Source: Gaetbulibacter saemankumensis DSM 17032 (GTDB taxonomy: Bacteria > Bacteroidota > Bacteroidia > Flavobacteriales > Flavobacteriaceae). From it: DNA of 64,000 bases. The stretch lies in assembly GCF_000425645.1 (NCBI RefSeq), contig NZ_KE384430.1:1419540-1483539 (forward strand), in the 5' to 3' direction. The notes below the pieces were generated by a model that made no database searches, was not told where the DNA came from, and saw nothing but the letters and a program-made list of their open reading frames with translations. The translations under genes and the position numbers were made by a program. Shown here piece by piece: positions 9,235 to 17,171 of this stretch; within the stretch, counting starts at the first letter, position 1; each line of letters begins with the position of its first letter.

Positions 9235-10329
9235 ATGAAGATTTTAGTTGCCTTAAGCAGAATATTTGTCGGAGTTTTATTTATTATTTCAGGTTTAATC
9301 AAATTAAATGATCCGTTAGGGTTTTCATATAAACTACAGGAATATTTTAGTGTTGATGTATTAAACTTACCTTTTTTAGAACCGTATGCTCTAATAATAT
9401 CGGTTTTAGTTGTCGTATTCGAAGTTGTCCTGGGGGTGTTTTTGCTTATTGGATATAAGCGAAAGTTTACCGTATGGAGCTTACTAGCTATGATTGTGTT
9501 CTTTACCTTTTTAACATTTTACTCGGCCTATTTTGATAAGGTTAAAGATTGTGGATGTTTTGGTGATGCTTTAAAACTTACGCCATGGCAAAGTTTCACA
9601 AAAGACTTGGTCCTGCTTGTTTTTATCCTGATTTTATTTGTTGGAGTTAAATACATTACACCTGTGTTTAATAAGTTGTACACCACCGTATTGGCACTTT
9701 TAAGTTTTGTATTTAGTTTATGGTTGGGGTATCATGTGTTAATGCATTTACCTGTGGTCGATTTTAGAGCCTATAAGATAGGTGCAAATATTGAAGAGGG
9801 CATGAACGTTCCTGAAAACGCCCCAAAACCTGTAATTGAGTATAGTTGGAAATTCAATGTAAATGGAACTGAACAAGTTGTTACTACCGATGGTTCATAT
9901 CCTGAAGTAGATGGTGATTTTGTAGATGTTGAAACCAAAGTAATTGAAGAAGGATACCAGCCGCCTATTTATGATTTTTCGATAGAAAGTGAAGATGAAG
10001 ATTTAACCGAAGCATTTTTAGCTGAAGAGAAATTAATCGTTATTGTTTCTTACAGCTTAGAAAAGATTGAAACTGGTGGAGCTCAAAAGTTGAAATCGTT
10101 ATCCCAGCGTGCTATGAATCAAGGGTATAAAGTAATCGGGTTAACAGCTTCAGGAGAAGATGCCAAGAAAAAGATAAAATCGGCTTATAACTTAGATTTC
10201 GATTTTTATCTGTGTGATGAAAAGGCTCTTAAAACGGTTGTGCGTTCAAATCCTGGTGTTATAGAACTTAATAAAGGAACAGTTAAGCAAAAGTTGCATT
10301 GGAATGATTTTGAAGACTTAAAATTATAA
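9235..10329 (+). CDS. DoxX-like membrane protein (BT_3928 type)
   Basis: A 364-residue protein. The first 165 residues carry four or five membrane helices of the DoxX/methylamine-utilisation type, with a conserved DCGCFGD motif (about 103-109) that could be a redox-active thiol pair. The remaining 190 residues form a soluble thioredoxin-like-sized domain without a CXXC. The start overlaps the end of the DUF1599 reading region by adjacency only. Position beside a TlpA-like gene suggests a role in thiol redox at the envelope, which is inference. Confidence 0.82.
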   Translation: MKILVALSRIFVGVLFIISGLIKLNDPLGFSYKLQEYFSVDVLNLPFLEPYALIISVLVVVFEVVLGVFLLIGYKRKFTVWSLLAMIVFFTFLTFYSAYFDKVKDCGCFGDALKLTPWQSFTKDLVLLVFILILFVGVKYITPVFNKLYTTVLALLSFVFSLWLGYHVLMHLPVVDFRAYKIGANIEEGMNVPENAPKPVIEYSWKFNVNGTEQVVTTDGSYPEVDGDFVDVETKVIEEGYQPPIYDFSIESEDEDLTEAFLAEEKLIVIVSYSLEKIETGGAQKLKSLSQRAMNQGYKVIGLTASGEDAKKKIKSAYNLDFDFYLCDEKALKTVVRSNPGVIELNKGTVKQKLHWNDFEDLKL

Positions 10330-10345
10330 TATAAAATCATTCTAT

Positions 10346-11422
10346 TTGATAAGCTACTTTTTAAATAAAATCACATATGCTGTACTCACTCTGTTTGGGG
10401 TGGTTACAGTCATATTCTTTTTATTTAATGTACTTCCTGGCGATCCGGCTCAAATGATGCTTGGTCAGAATGAAGATAGCGAGCAATTGGCTCGGGTAAA
10501 GCAAAAATATGGTTTTGATAAACCCCTAAGTACGCAGTATGCTTATTATTTAAATGATTTATCACCCATCTCGTATCATTTAAACAATCAAAGTGATTAT
10601 ACTTATTTCAATAGAGATAAATATTCAGGTAACGAATTGTTTTCCATTGGAAATGGAACAATAGCATTAAAGTGGCCTTATTTGCGAGAATCTTTTACTA
10701 AACAAGGTAAAAAAGTTAGTCAGGTACTTGCTGAAACATTACCCAATACATTTGTATTAGCCATTTCATCTATAACAATCGCCATTATTATTGGGATCTT
10801 ATTTGGTATTATTTCTGCTTTATATAAGGACAAATGGCTCGATAAAACCATTCAAATATTTAGCACTTTGGGTATGAGCGTACCCTCCTTTTTTAGTGCG
10901 ATATTATTTGCCTGGTTTTTTGGTTATGTGTTACATGAATTTACAAATTTAGAAATGACGGGCAGCCTCTATGAATTAGATGATTTTGGTGAAGCCATGC
11001 ATATAAAATGGAAAAATCTTATCTTACCAGCCGTCGTTTTAGGAATTCGTCCTCTAGCTGTAGTGATACAATTAATGCGCAATTCTTTGTTGGAAGTTTT
11101 TAATCAGGATTACATCCGTACGGCTCGGGCTAAAGGACTGACTGAGTTTCAAATTATAAAAAAACATGCCGTAAAAAACGCCTTAAACCCAGTGGTAACG
11201 GCTATATCTGGTTGGTTTGCTTCCATGCTTGCAGGAGCTGTATTTGTCGAGTATATTTTTGGTTGGAATGGACTGGGGAAAGAAATAGTTAATGCGCTTA
11301 ATACCTTAGATTTACCTGTTATAATGGGTTCTGTTTTAATTATTGCGCTACTCTTCATAATTATTAATATTTTTGTAGACATTATTTATGTTTGGCTCGA
11401 TCCCAAAGTGAAATTACAATAG
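10346..11422 (+). CDS. DppB-type ABC transporter permease
   Basis: A 358-residue inner-membrane permease of the peptide/nickel (DppB/OppB) type. It has the N-terminal helix with VVTVIFFLFNVLPGDPAQMM, later helices and the EAA loop RTARAKGLTEFQIIKKHAVK (about 256-275) that docks to the ATPase. The start is a TTG at 10346; no nearby ATG is in frame. An insertion of about 90 residues lies between the first helix and the second. No partner permease, ATPase or binding protein is nearby, so the rest of the transporter must be encoded elsewhere. Confidence 0.88.
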   Translation: MISYFLNKITYAVLTLFGVVTVIFFLFNVLPGDPAQMMLGQNEDSEQLARVKQKYGFDKPLSTQYAYYLNDLSPISYHLNNQSDYTYFNRDKYSGNELFSIGNGTIALKWPYLRESFTKQGKKVSQVLAETLPNTFVLAISSITIAIIIGILFGIISALYKDKWLDKTIQIFSTLGMSVPSFFSAILFAWFFGYVLHEFTNLEMTGSLYELDDFGEAMHIKWKNLILPAVVLGIRPLAVVIQLMRNSLLEVFNQDYIRTARAKGLTEFQIIKKHAVKNALNPVVTAISGWFASMLAGAVFVEYIFGWNGLGKEIVNALNTLDLPVIMGSVLIIALLFIIINIFVDIIYVWLDPKVKLQ

Positions 11423-11431
11423 AAAAAACCT

Positions 11432-11929
11432 ATGAAAAAAGCAACTTATATATTATCAGTAATTGTATTAGTGTTTGTAAGTTGTCATGCCCAAAAGGCA
11501 GAACCTACTAAGTTTTCAGAAGCGGCCTTAAACGATCAGTTTATTAGCTATGAAGGGGGGGAGGAGATAACCCTAAGTAATATATTAAAGCAATACAAAG
11601 GAAAAACGATAGTTATTGATGTTTGGGCCTCTTGGTGTGGCGATTGCTTAAAGGGATTGCCTAAAGTAAAAGCTTTACAAGCAACATATAGCGAGGTTGA
11701 ATACGTATTTTTGTCTTTAGATCGCTCCCTAGAAGCGTGGAAACATGGTATAGATAAATATGATATACAAGGCAATCATTATTATATGGTTTCGGGGAGA
11801 AAAGGACCTTTTGGTACGTTTGCTGATTTAGATTGGATTCCTCGTTACATGGTAGTAAGTCCTAAAGGAAAAATTAAATTGTTTCGTGCGGTTGAAGCCG
11901 ACGATACTCAGATAACAGAACTATTATAA
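11432..11929 (+). CDS. TlpA-like thioredoxin-fold lipoprotein
   Basis: A 165-residue protein with a signal peptide ending in a lipobox (VFVSC, Cys 18) and a thioredoxin-like fold carrying WASWCGDC (about 66-73), a C-x-x-C active site. It should act as a periplasmic or membrane-anchored thiol reductase of the TlpA/ResA type. It follows the ABC permease by 10 bp and precedes tpiA by about 45 bp, so it is likely in the same transcript. Its partner may be the DoxX-like protein upstream. Confidence 0.88.
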   Translation: MKKATYILSVIVLVFVSCHAQKAEPTKFSEAALNDQFISYEGGEEITLSNILKQYKGKTIVIDVWASWCGDCLKGLPKVKALQATYSEVEYVFLSLDRSLEAWKHGIDKYDIQGNHYYMVSGRKGPFGTFADLDWIPRYMVVSPKGKIKLFRAVEADDTQITELL

Positions 11930-11973
11930 ACTAGAAATAAAAATCCTTTTGCTTAGCAATGGGTATAATTAAA

Positions 11974-12723
11974 ATGAGAAAACAAATAGTAGCAGGTAAC
12001 TGGAAGATGAATAATGATTTGTCTCAAACGGATGCCTTAATCAGTGATTTAAAAGGAAAAACTAGAACTTCTGATGCAGAAGTAATGATTGCTCCAACCT
12101 TCACCAATTTATATGCGGCTTCACAAGCTTTAAAGGGGAGTGACATTGAGGTAGTGGCACAAAACATGCATTTCGCAGAAAACGGTGCTTATACTGGAGA
12201 AATTAGCGCAGGCATGCTTAAAAGTATTGGGGTTAATACCGTTATTTTAGGGCATAGCGAGCGCCGTGAATATTTTAATGAAACCGATGAATTGTTAGCT
12301 AAAAAGGTAGATGCAGCCTTAGCCAAAGGGATGCGCGTTATTTTTTGTTTTGGAGAAGAGTTAGCCGATAGAAAAGCTAGCAATGAAGAAACCGTTGTGG
12401 GTGATCAGATTAAAAATGCTTTATTTCATTTAGAGGCAGCGGCTTTCCAAAATATTGTATTGGCTTACGAACCAGTGTGGGCCATTGGGACAGGGGAAAC
12501 AGCTAGTCCAGAACAAGCACAAGATATGCATGCCTTTATTAGAAAAACCTTAGCTGATAAATACGGAAATAACATAGCCGATCAAGTATCCATACTTTAC
12601 GGTGGTAGTGTGAAACCATCAAACGCAGAGGAAATTTTCTCTAAACCAGATGTAGATGGTGGTTTAATTGGAGGGGCTTCACTAAATGCAGATGATTTCT
12701 TTGCTATCGTAAACGCATTTTAA
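11974..12723 (+). CDS. tpiA: Triosephosphate isomerase
   Basis: Interconverts dihydroxyacetone phosphate and glyceraldehyde-3-phosphate. Active-site residues are all visible: Lys in VAGNWKMN (about 5-12), His in ILGHSERR, Glu in AYEPVWAIGTG, and the phosphate-binding YGGSV and GGLIGGASL segments. I place the start at the ATG at 11974 (MRKQIVAGNWK, 249 aa), the usual TIM N-terminus; an in-frame ATG at 11959 would add five residues. It is followed by a repeat element and then prmA. Confidence 0.97.
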   Translation: MRKQIVAGNWKMNNDLSQTDALISDLKGKTRTSDAEVMIAPTFTNLYAASQALKGSDIEVVAQNMHFAENGAYTGEISAGMLKSIGVNTVILGHSERREYFNETDELLAKKVDAALAKGMRVIFCFGEELADRKASNEETVVGDQIKNALFHLEAAAFQNIVLAYEPVWAIGTGETASPEQAQDMHAFIRKTLADKYGNNIADQVSILYGGSVKPSNAEEIFSKPDVDGGLIGGASLNADDFFAIVNAF

Positions 12724-12737
12724 TTAATTTAAAAATT

Positions 12738-12820
12738 GGGCGTTACCCAAGGGTCGCGCTATACACTAAATCTTTGTTGCGTATAGACGCCACAAAGGAT
12801 ACCGTTTCTATCGCTAACGC
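12738..12820. repeat. Hairpin-rich repeat-like element between tpiA and prmA
   Basis: An 83-base noncoding element bounded by the inverted pair GCGTTA (12740-12745) and TAACGC (12815-12820). Inside are ACCC/GGGT, CTATAC/GTATAG and CTTTGTTGCG/CGCCACAAAG arms, so it can fold into a branched structure. It is richer in GC than the surrounding spacer. Similar GGGCGTT...TAACGC elements occur, as far as I recall, at the ends of many flavobacterial genes; no second copy is seen in this window. Confidence 0.6.
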
Positions 12821-12875
12821 AAATCTACAGTAACTTTGTAGGTGGCGTTGGCGATTTAATATATCATATACATAT

Positions 12876-13712
12876 ATGTCTAATATCATTTATATCGGTT
12901 ACGAATTTACAGTAACCCCGTTACAGCCAGGCGTAGAAATATTAATTGCAGAATTAGGATATGCAGGTTTCGAAAGTTTTGTAGAAAACGATTATGGCGT
13001 AACAGCCTACATTCAAAAAGAAGAATGGCAAGAGGCTATTCTAGAAGATGTTCAAATTTTAAATTCTGAAGAGTTTAAAATCGATTATTCATTTAGCGAA
13101 ATTGAACAAACCAACTGGAATGCAGAATGGGAAAAGAATTTCAACCCGATAGTAGTCGATGATATTTGTGCGGTTCGTGCCCCATTTCATAATAAGTTTG
13201 ATACCGAATACGATATTATTATCGAGCCTAAGATGAGTTTTGGTACCGGCCACCATGAAACCACACATATGATGATTCAGCATATATTAAAAAACGAATT
13301 CACTAATAAATCTGTTCTTGATATGGGCTGCGGCACAGGAGTATTGGCCATTTTAGCAAAAATGAAAGGAGCTAAAACAGTTGATGCTGTAGATTATGAT
13401 AATTGGTGTTATATAAACAGTTTAGAGAACGTTGAACGAAATAATTGTAAAGATATTAATGTAATTGAAGGCGATGCAGCTGTTCTTAAAGGTAAAAAAT
13501 ACGATGTGATTATTGCAAACATCAATCGTAACATTTTACTTCAGGATATGCAGACTTATATCTCATGTTTAAACGAAAATGGTATGCTGTTTTTAAGTGG
13601 ATTTTACAATGATGATATTCCTGTAATTCAAGCAGAATGTGAGAAGTATATGTTAAAATATAACGAAAAGCTTGAAAGAAATCAGTGGGTTGCTCTAAAA
13701 TTTTTAAATTAG
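12876..13712 (+). CDS. prmA: Ribosomal protein L11 methyltransferase
   Basis: Uses S-adenosylmethionine to methylate ribosomal protein L11. The SAM-binding motif LDMGCGTGVLAI (about 148-159), the FGTGHHETT segment ahead of it and the VIIANINRNIL motif are diagnostic. Length 278 aa is close to other Bacteroidota PrmA proteins, which are a little shorter than the E. coli enzyme. It is followed after 15 bp by clpS, so the two form a pair. Confidence 0.94.
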   Translation: MSNIIYIGYEFTVTPLQPGVEILIAELGYAGFESFVENDYGVTAYIQKEEWQEAILEDVQILNSEEFKIDYSFSEIEQTNWNAEWEKNFNPIVVDDICAVRAPFHNKFDTEYDIIIEPKMSFGTGHHETTHMMIQHILKNEFTNKSVLDMGCGTGVLAILAKMKGAKTVDAVDYDNWCYINSLENVERNNCKDINVIEGDAAVLKGKKYDVIIANINRNILLQDMQTYISCLNENGMLFLSGFYNDDIPVIQAECEKYMLKYNEKLERNQWVALKFLN

Positions 13713-13727
13713 TAAAAACTTTTATTT

Positions 13728-14003
13728 ATGAGTACTCGAGAAAAAACATCGGAAGAAGTACTATTAGAAGAAGAAGTAATTGCTCAAAATGAAATTGTCT
13801 TATATAACGATGAGGTAAACACCTTCGACCATGTTATAGAAACACTTATCTATGCCTGTGATCATACGGCAGAGCAGGCCGAGCAATGTTCGCTTATTGT
13901 ACACTTTAAAGGAAAATGCACGGTTAAAACCGGTCTTTATGACGATTTAAAACCGCGCTGTTCCATGTTGTTAGAGGCGGGGTTAAGTGCAGAGATAATT
14001 TAA
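13728..14003 (+). CDS. clpS: ATP-dependent Clp protease adaptor ClpS
   Basis: A 91-residue adaptor that hands N-end-rule substrates to ClpA/ClpC. The core motif LYNDEVNTFDHVIETLI (about 25-41), which forms the N-degron pocket, and the C-terminal LLEAGLSAEII are intact, after a short acidic N-terminal tail that contacts the unfoldase. Last gene of the plus-strand run; it converges on the YeeE gene pair with 7 bp between stops. Confidence 0.95.
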   Translation: MSTREKTSEEVLLEEEVIAQNEIVLYNDEVNTFDHVIETLIYACDHTAEQAEQCSLIVHFKGKCTVKTGLYDDLKPRCSMLLEAGLSAEII

Positions 14004-14010
14004 TACCTAA

Positions 14011-14424
14011 TTAATGAGGGAGTTTATCTTTTAAAACCCCATATATAAATGTGCCTAAAATAGCGGCAGCAATTACAATGAGCATGCTGTAAACACCTGT
14101 CCCTAAAAGGATATACATAGGGCCAGGGCAAGCGCCTATAAGAGCCCAGCCAAATCCAAAAATGGTTCCTCCTATTATATATCTAATAAAGCCCTTATCT
14201 TTCTTAGGTACATAGATGTCTGCACCTTGAAGGTTTTTAATATGACCTCTTTTTGAAATTTGAAGAAACAATACACCAGATGCTATGGCTGTTCCAATAA
14301 TGCCATACATGTGGAACGATTGGAATCGAAACATTTCATAAATACGATACCAGGATACGGCTTCAGATTTTACTAATACAATTCCGAAAAATATACCAAC
14401 TAATAAAAATTTTAAATATTTCAT
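14011..14424 (-). CDS. YeeE/YedE family membrane protein, short subunit
   Basis: A 137-residue protein with four predicted membrane helices and the motif GACPGPMY (about 105-112), a conserved Cys-containing pore motif in YeeE/YedE proteins. This family is linked to import of sulfur compounds such as thiosulfate. It follows its longer partner by 3 bp, and the pair probably assembles into one transporter, as in other split YeeE/YedE systems. Confidence 0.87.
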   Translation of the reverse strand: MKYLKFLLVGIFFGIVLVKSEAVSWYRIYEMFRFQSFHMYGIIGTAIASGVLFLQISKRGHIKNLQGADIYVPKKDKGFIRYIIGGTIFGFGWALIGACPGPMYILLGTGVYSMLIVIAAAILGTFIYGVLKDKLPH

Positions 14425-14427
14425 CTG

Positions 14428-14985
14428 CTAAAAGATTAAAGGTAAAAGAATATTAGCCATAATAAGTCCTCCAATAAAGAAGCCAATTACGGCAATTAAC
14501 GACGGGGCCTGTAAACTGCTAAGACCAGTAATGGCATGTCCTGAAGTACATCCACCAGCATAGCGCGTACCAAAACCTACCAAAAGTCCTCCTATAACTA
14601 ATAGAAGAACTCCTTCTGGAGAAGAAATAGCTTCAAAATTGTACATTTCTTCAGGCACCAGAGTTGTGCCAGGGTTTTGAAACCCCATAGCTTCTAGTTC
14701 TGTTATTGTAGTAGGATTTAAATCTGTACCACTATCGTTAGATAAATAGTGTGTAGCAATAAAGCCACCTAAAACAGCTCCTATAACAACTGTTAAATTC
14801 CAAGATTGCTCCTTCCAGTTAAACTTAAAGAAATTTGCCGCTTTTCCTGCGCCTGCGATCGTACAGAGCGTTCTAAGATTGGATGACATACCAAACGTTT
14901 TACCAAAGTATAATAATGAAGCCATTACAATGGCTATTAAAGGGCCAGAAACATACCATGGCCAAGGGTCTAAAATGTAATTCAT
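14428..14985 (-). CDS. YeeE/YedE family membrane protein, long subunit
   Basis: A 185-residue partner of the preceding gene with four or five membrane helices and the family motif GGCTSGHAITG (about 145-155) holding a conserved Cys. It is the first gene of the pair. A box reading TACTTTTG on the minus strand (15003-15010) lies 18 bases upstream and matches TAnnTTTG. A role in sulfur-compound transport is family knowledge; the substrate cannot be told from sequence. Confidence 0.87.
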   Translation of the reverse strand: MNYILDPWPWYVSGPLIAIVMASLLYFGKTFGMSSNLRTLCTIAGAGKAANFFKFNWKEQSWNLTVVIGAVLGGFIATHYLSNDSGTDLNPTTITELEAMGFQNPGTTLVPEEMYNFEAISSPEGVLLLVIGGLLVGFGTRYAGGCTSGHAITGLSSLQAPSLIAVIGFFIGGLIMANILLPLIF

Positions 14986-15146
14986 ACCTGTTGTTTTTTG
15001 CGCAAAAGTAATTTAAGCAAAGTGACCTTATGTAATAAATGTTACAGAAGGTTTTTTATGGTGATGCAAAAATACTATTAAAGTTTGTTTTTTAATGAGT
15101 TATATTGTCCGAAAAAAAATACTCGAATTTTTTTTAGAAATTATGG

Positions 15147-15175
15147 TTTGATATTTAATAAAAGTTATATATTTG
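15147..15175 (+). promoter_or_regulatory. Promoter of tRNA-Arg
   Basis: TTTG (15147-15150) and TATATTTG (15168-15175) are separated by 17 bases, a full match to the Bacteroidota -33/-7 consensus, with the tRNA starting 14 bases later. Confidence 0.75.
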
Positions 15176-15189
15176 CACGCACAAAATCA

Positions 15190-15263
15190 GGCCACGTGGC
15201 GCAACTGAATAGCGCACTTGATTACGGCTCAAGAGGTTCCAGGTTTGAATCCTGGCGTGGTCA
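15190..15263 (+). tRNA. tRNA-Arg(ACG)
   Basis: A full 74-base cloverleaf: acceptor GGCCACG/CGTGGTC (one G-U), D stem GCGC/GCGC, anticodon stem CTTGA/TCAAG with loop TTACGGC giving anticodon ACG, and T stem CCAGG/CCTGG. The CCA end is not encoded. The anticodon would be edited to ICG and read CGU/CGC/CGA. Its 3' half is duplicated at 27151-27199, marking it as the integration site of the adjacent island. Confidence 0.96.
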
Positions 15264-15264
15264 C
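15216..15264 (+). repeat. Left attachment repeat (attL)
   Basis: A 49-bp segment covering the anticodon arm to the 3' end of tRNA-Arg. It recurs at 27151-27199 in the same orientation with one mismatch (C at 15240, T at 27175). It is the left end of the island. Confidence 0.9.
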
Positions 15265-15273
15265 TGTAATAGT

Positions 15274-15307
15274 AAAGACTTTCAAGAGATTGAGAGTCTT
15301 TTTTTTT
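15274..15307 (+). terminator. Terminator of tRNA-Arg, island copy
   Basis: The arms AAAGACTTTCAA and TTGAGAGTCTTT enclose GAGA and are followed by a T run. The left arm is identical to that of the terminator at 27204-27239, so the island carries a replacement terminator along with the replacement tRNA 3' end. Confidence 0.85.
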
Positions 15308-15312
15308 ATTCG

Positions 15313-15332
15313 TTTGCAGAATATTTGCAGAA
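15313..15332. repeat. Putative integrase arm sites, left end
   Basis: TTTGCAGAATATTTGCAGAA, two tandem 11-base GCAGAATATTT-type units, is identical to 27017-27036 near the right end. The position about 50 bp inside the attachment repeat suits arm-type sites for the recombinase. Confidence 0.6.
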
Positions 15333-15579
15333 TATTTAGAATTTAAGGTGAACTAAATTAAGTTGGTAATTGTTTGGTTAAGATTAGAATATAAAAGGGT
15401 TTTACATCTAAAATGATATAAAAAAAACAGCCCCCCTATCACCACTTTTCGTTGCCGGACGCACGTCTATTTTGAATTTATCTTGTATATACAATTCTGT
15501 ATATACGAAAAATGTAAAAAGCAACAATACTAGTGTTTTTGTATGTCTGTTTTATATCGCGTTAATATAATAATATTGC

Positions 15580-16509
15580 TTACAACATTTCTGTTGCTTT
15601 ATTTATTTGGTCTTTTTCTTTTTTCTCTATTTCTAGTTTTATTTTTTCTACAACTTCAGGTTGGAAGATTTTAATATATAGTTGATTATAACTTCCGGTT
15701 CGCTCAATTCTTAATTCAATAGTCTTCGTTCCTATTTCCCATCTATCTACTAAGTAAGTGTATCCATTGTCCATAGTATGCCATTTAGGAATATCAAAAT
15801 GTTTTATAGGTTCTCCGTACTTTTCAATATATGGTAATTTTATGGCGTCTACTTGCTTTGGCATTTCAATGTCATAATAATTGTAGTGGATTAAGTCTCC
15901 TTTTATTTCAATTTTATATAGCTTACCATCATGAAAATCTCCGTAAATATCCTGGAATTTGTAATCACCAATTTTATTAGCAAAGATGCTATTCGACCAT
16001 TCATATTCTAGGTATTTGGTTTTGTCCATAAATTTTTCCTTCTTCTTTAAATATTCTTCGATGGACATTCCAAAAGTTATATCTGCTAGTACTTTATTTT
16101 GTTCAACTTTAATAATACTATCCTTTTTAATAATGAGTAAGCTATCTCTTATTTTTTTCGCTTCTAGGTCTCTGTAATGAACGAATTCCTGTCTTTCTCT
16201 TAGTTCTATGATTTCTCGAAAATTTAAATTTTTCTTATTGAAAACAAAATACCTTTTTGGATATATCACAACAGAGTCGCCTTTATTGTTCATGGCGTAG
16301 AATTCATATAGGTAAGAAACAATAATAGAATCAGGGCTATTATGCTTGCTTGTTTCCGGCATATCCCCATCTGCAATAATGTTTTCTGTTTCTAATATGT
16401 GTGCGTTCAAAATAGACTTAACTTTATGAGTGTCTATGCTTTGACAATTAAATATTAAAAAAAGAAAAGGTACTAGAACGTATTTTTTTATAATTTTTAG
16501 TTTATTCAT
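15580..16509 (-). CDS. Hypothetical lipoprotein of the island, 309 aa
   Basis: Starts best at the ATG at 16509, giving a signal peptide with lipobox LIFNC (Cys about 22); a longer reading from 16542 would bury the signal. The mature part is Lys/Glu-rich with many Tyr residues and a helical Lys/Glu tail. Its ATG overlaps the end of the upstream small membrane gene by 8 bases, so the two are coupled. I do not recognise a family. The 240-bp stretch between it and the tRNA terminator holds no gene, only the features reported at 15429-15507. Confidence 0.65.
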   Translation of the reverse strand: MNKLKIIKKYVLVPFLFLIFNCQSIDTHKVKSILNAHILETENIIADGDMPETSKHNSPDSIIVSYLYEFYAMNNKGDSVVIYPKRYFVFNKKNLNFREIIELRERQEFVHYRDLEAKKIRDSLLIIKKDSIIKVEQNKVLADITFGMSIEEYLKKKEKFMDKTKYLEYEWSNSIFANKIGDYKFQDIYGDFHDGKLYKIEIKGDLIHYNYYDIEMPKQVDAIKLPYIEKYGEPIKHFDIPKWHTMDNGYTYLVDRWEIGTKTIELRIERTGSYNQLYIKIFQPEVVEKIKLEIEKKEKDQINKATEML

Positions 16510-16777
16510 TTGAAGTTTCTTTTTCTTGATTTTTGTTTTCAATGGTTGTAATTATCCTAATACCTATAGCTGCTAAACCAAAAAAAGCGGCTAACACAAA
16601 ATAAGATGCAGATAAATTGGAGTTAATAATATAGTTATAGGCGTCTCCTGCAACATAGGCGTTAACTTTTTCATATAGAACTGAGTCACTATTACTATAT
16701 CTGAACATTTTGTTAAAGCCCTGATATAAACATAAAGCGGATGCAAATGAAAGTATTAAGGAAAGAGCATTTTTCAT
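16502..16777 (-). CDS. Small membrane protein of the island, 91 aa
   Basis: Two predicted membrane helices (about 3-22 and 55-78) flank a loop with several Asn, Ser and Tyr residues; the tail is charged. It is the first gene of a two-gene unit with the lipoprotein gene, overlapping it by 8 bases. No family is recognised. Its location in a defence-rich island leaves open an envelope or immunity role, but nothing in the sequence shows one. Confidence 0.6.
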   Translation of the reverse strand: MKNALSLILSFASALCLYQGFNKMFRYSNSDSVLYEKVNAYVAGDAYNYIINSNLSASYFVLAAFFGLAAIGIRIITTIENKNQEKETSNE

Positions 16778-17171
16778 ATCACTAGATTTTAATTAGGTTA
16801 GTTTGATTAAGTGTAGGTTTAAATCTACATAGTTAAATTACAAAATATTATGGGATTTATCACACAAAAATAGAATTGAATAAATTATATTGAGGTTAAA
16901 TCTGTTGTTTTAACAAATCAGTTAAATGAAAATAACGCGCTATCTTTTAATTTATTGATTAGCTATACATTGCAATATTTTGAACATTTTATAGTAATTA
17001 ATAGGAAATAATTTTAAGGATAATTTGTAGTAGTTGATGGAATCTAATCATTAAATAGCGAGTAGTTGAGTAGTTGAATGGAATTGTTTTTGGTGTTAAA
17101 AACTTTAATAAGTTATAGTGATAGATTCAACCTGTACTTGCTATATTTGAGAAATCAAAAAAAACAAATTA
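16778..17171. other. Intergenic region, divergent promoters of the island's left part
   Basis: This 394-bp AT-rich stretch separates the divergent 91-aa membrane gene and the restriction-modification operon. It holds three copies of GTAGTTGA (17030-17037, 17062-17069, 17070-17077) and a -7 box at 17142-17149. I see no gene in it. Confidence 0.6.
17142..17149 (+). promoter_or_regulatory. -7 promoter box for the restriction-modification operon
   Basis: TATATTTG matches TAnnTTTG exactly and ends 22 bases before the TTG start at 17172. The implied leader is very short. Confidence 0.55.

Noticed and set aside
12876-13712. Methyltransferase at 12876 as part of the defence genes
   Set aside because: Its motifs and its pairing with clpS identify it as PrmA, a ribosomal protein methylase.
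15085-15339. 84-codon plus-strand open frame
   Set aside because: It runs through the tRNA-Arg gene and its terminator and shows no protein-like pattern.
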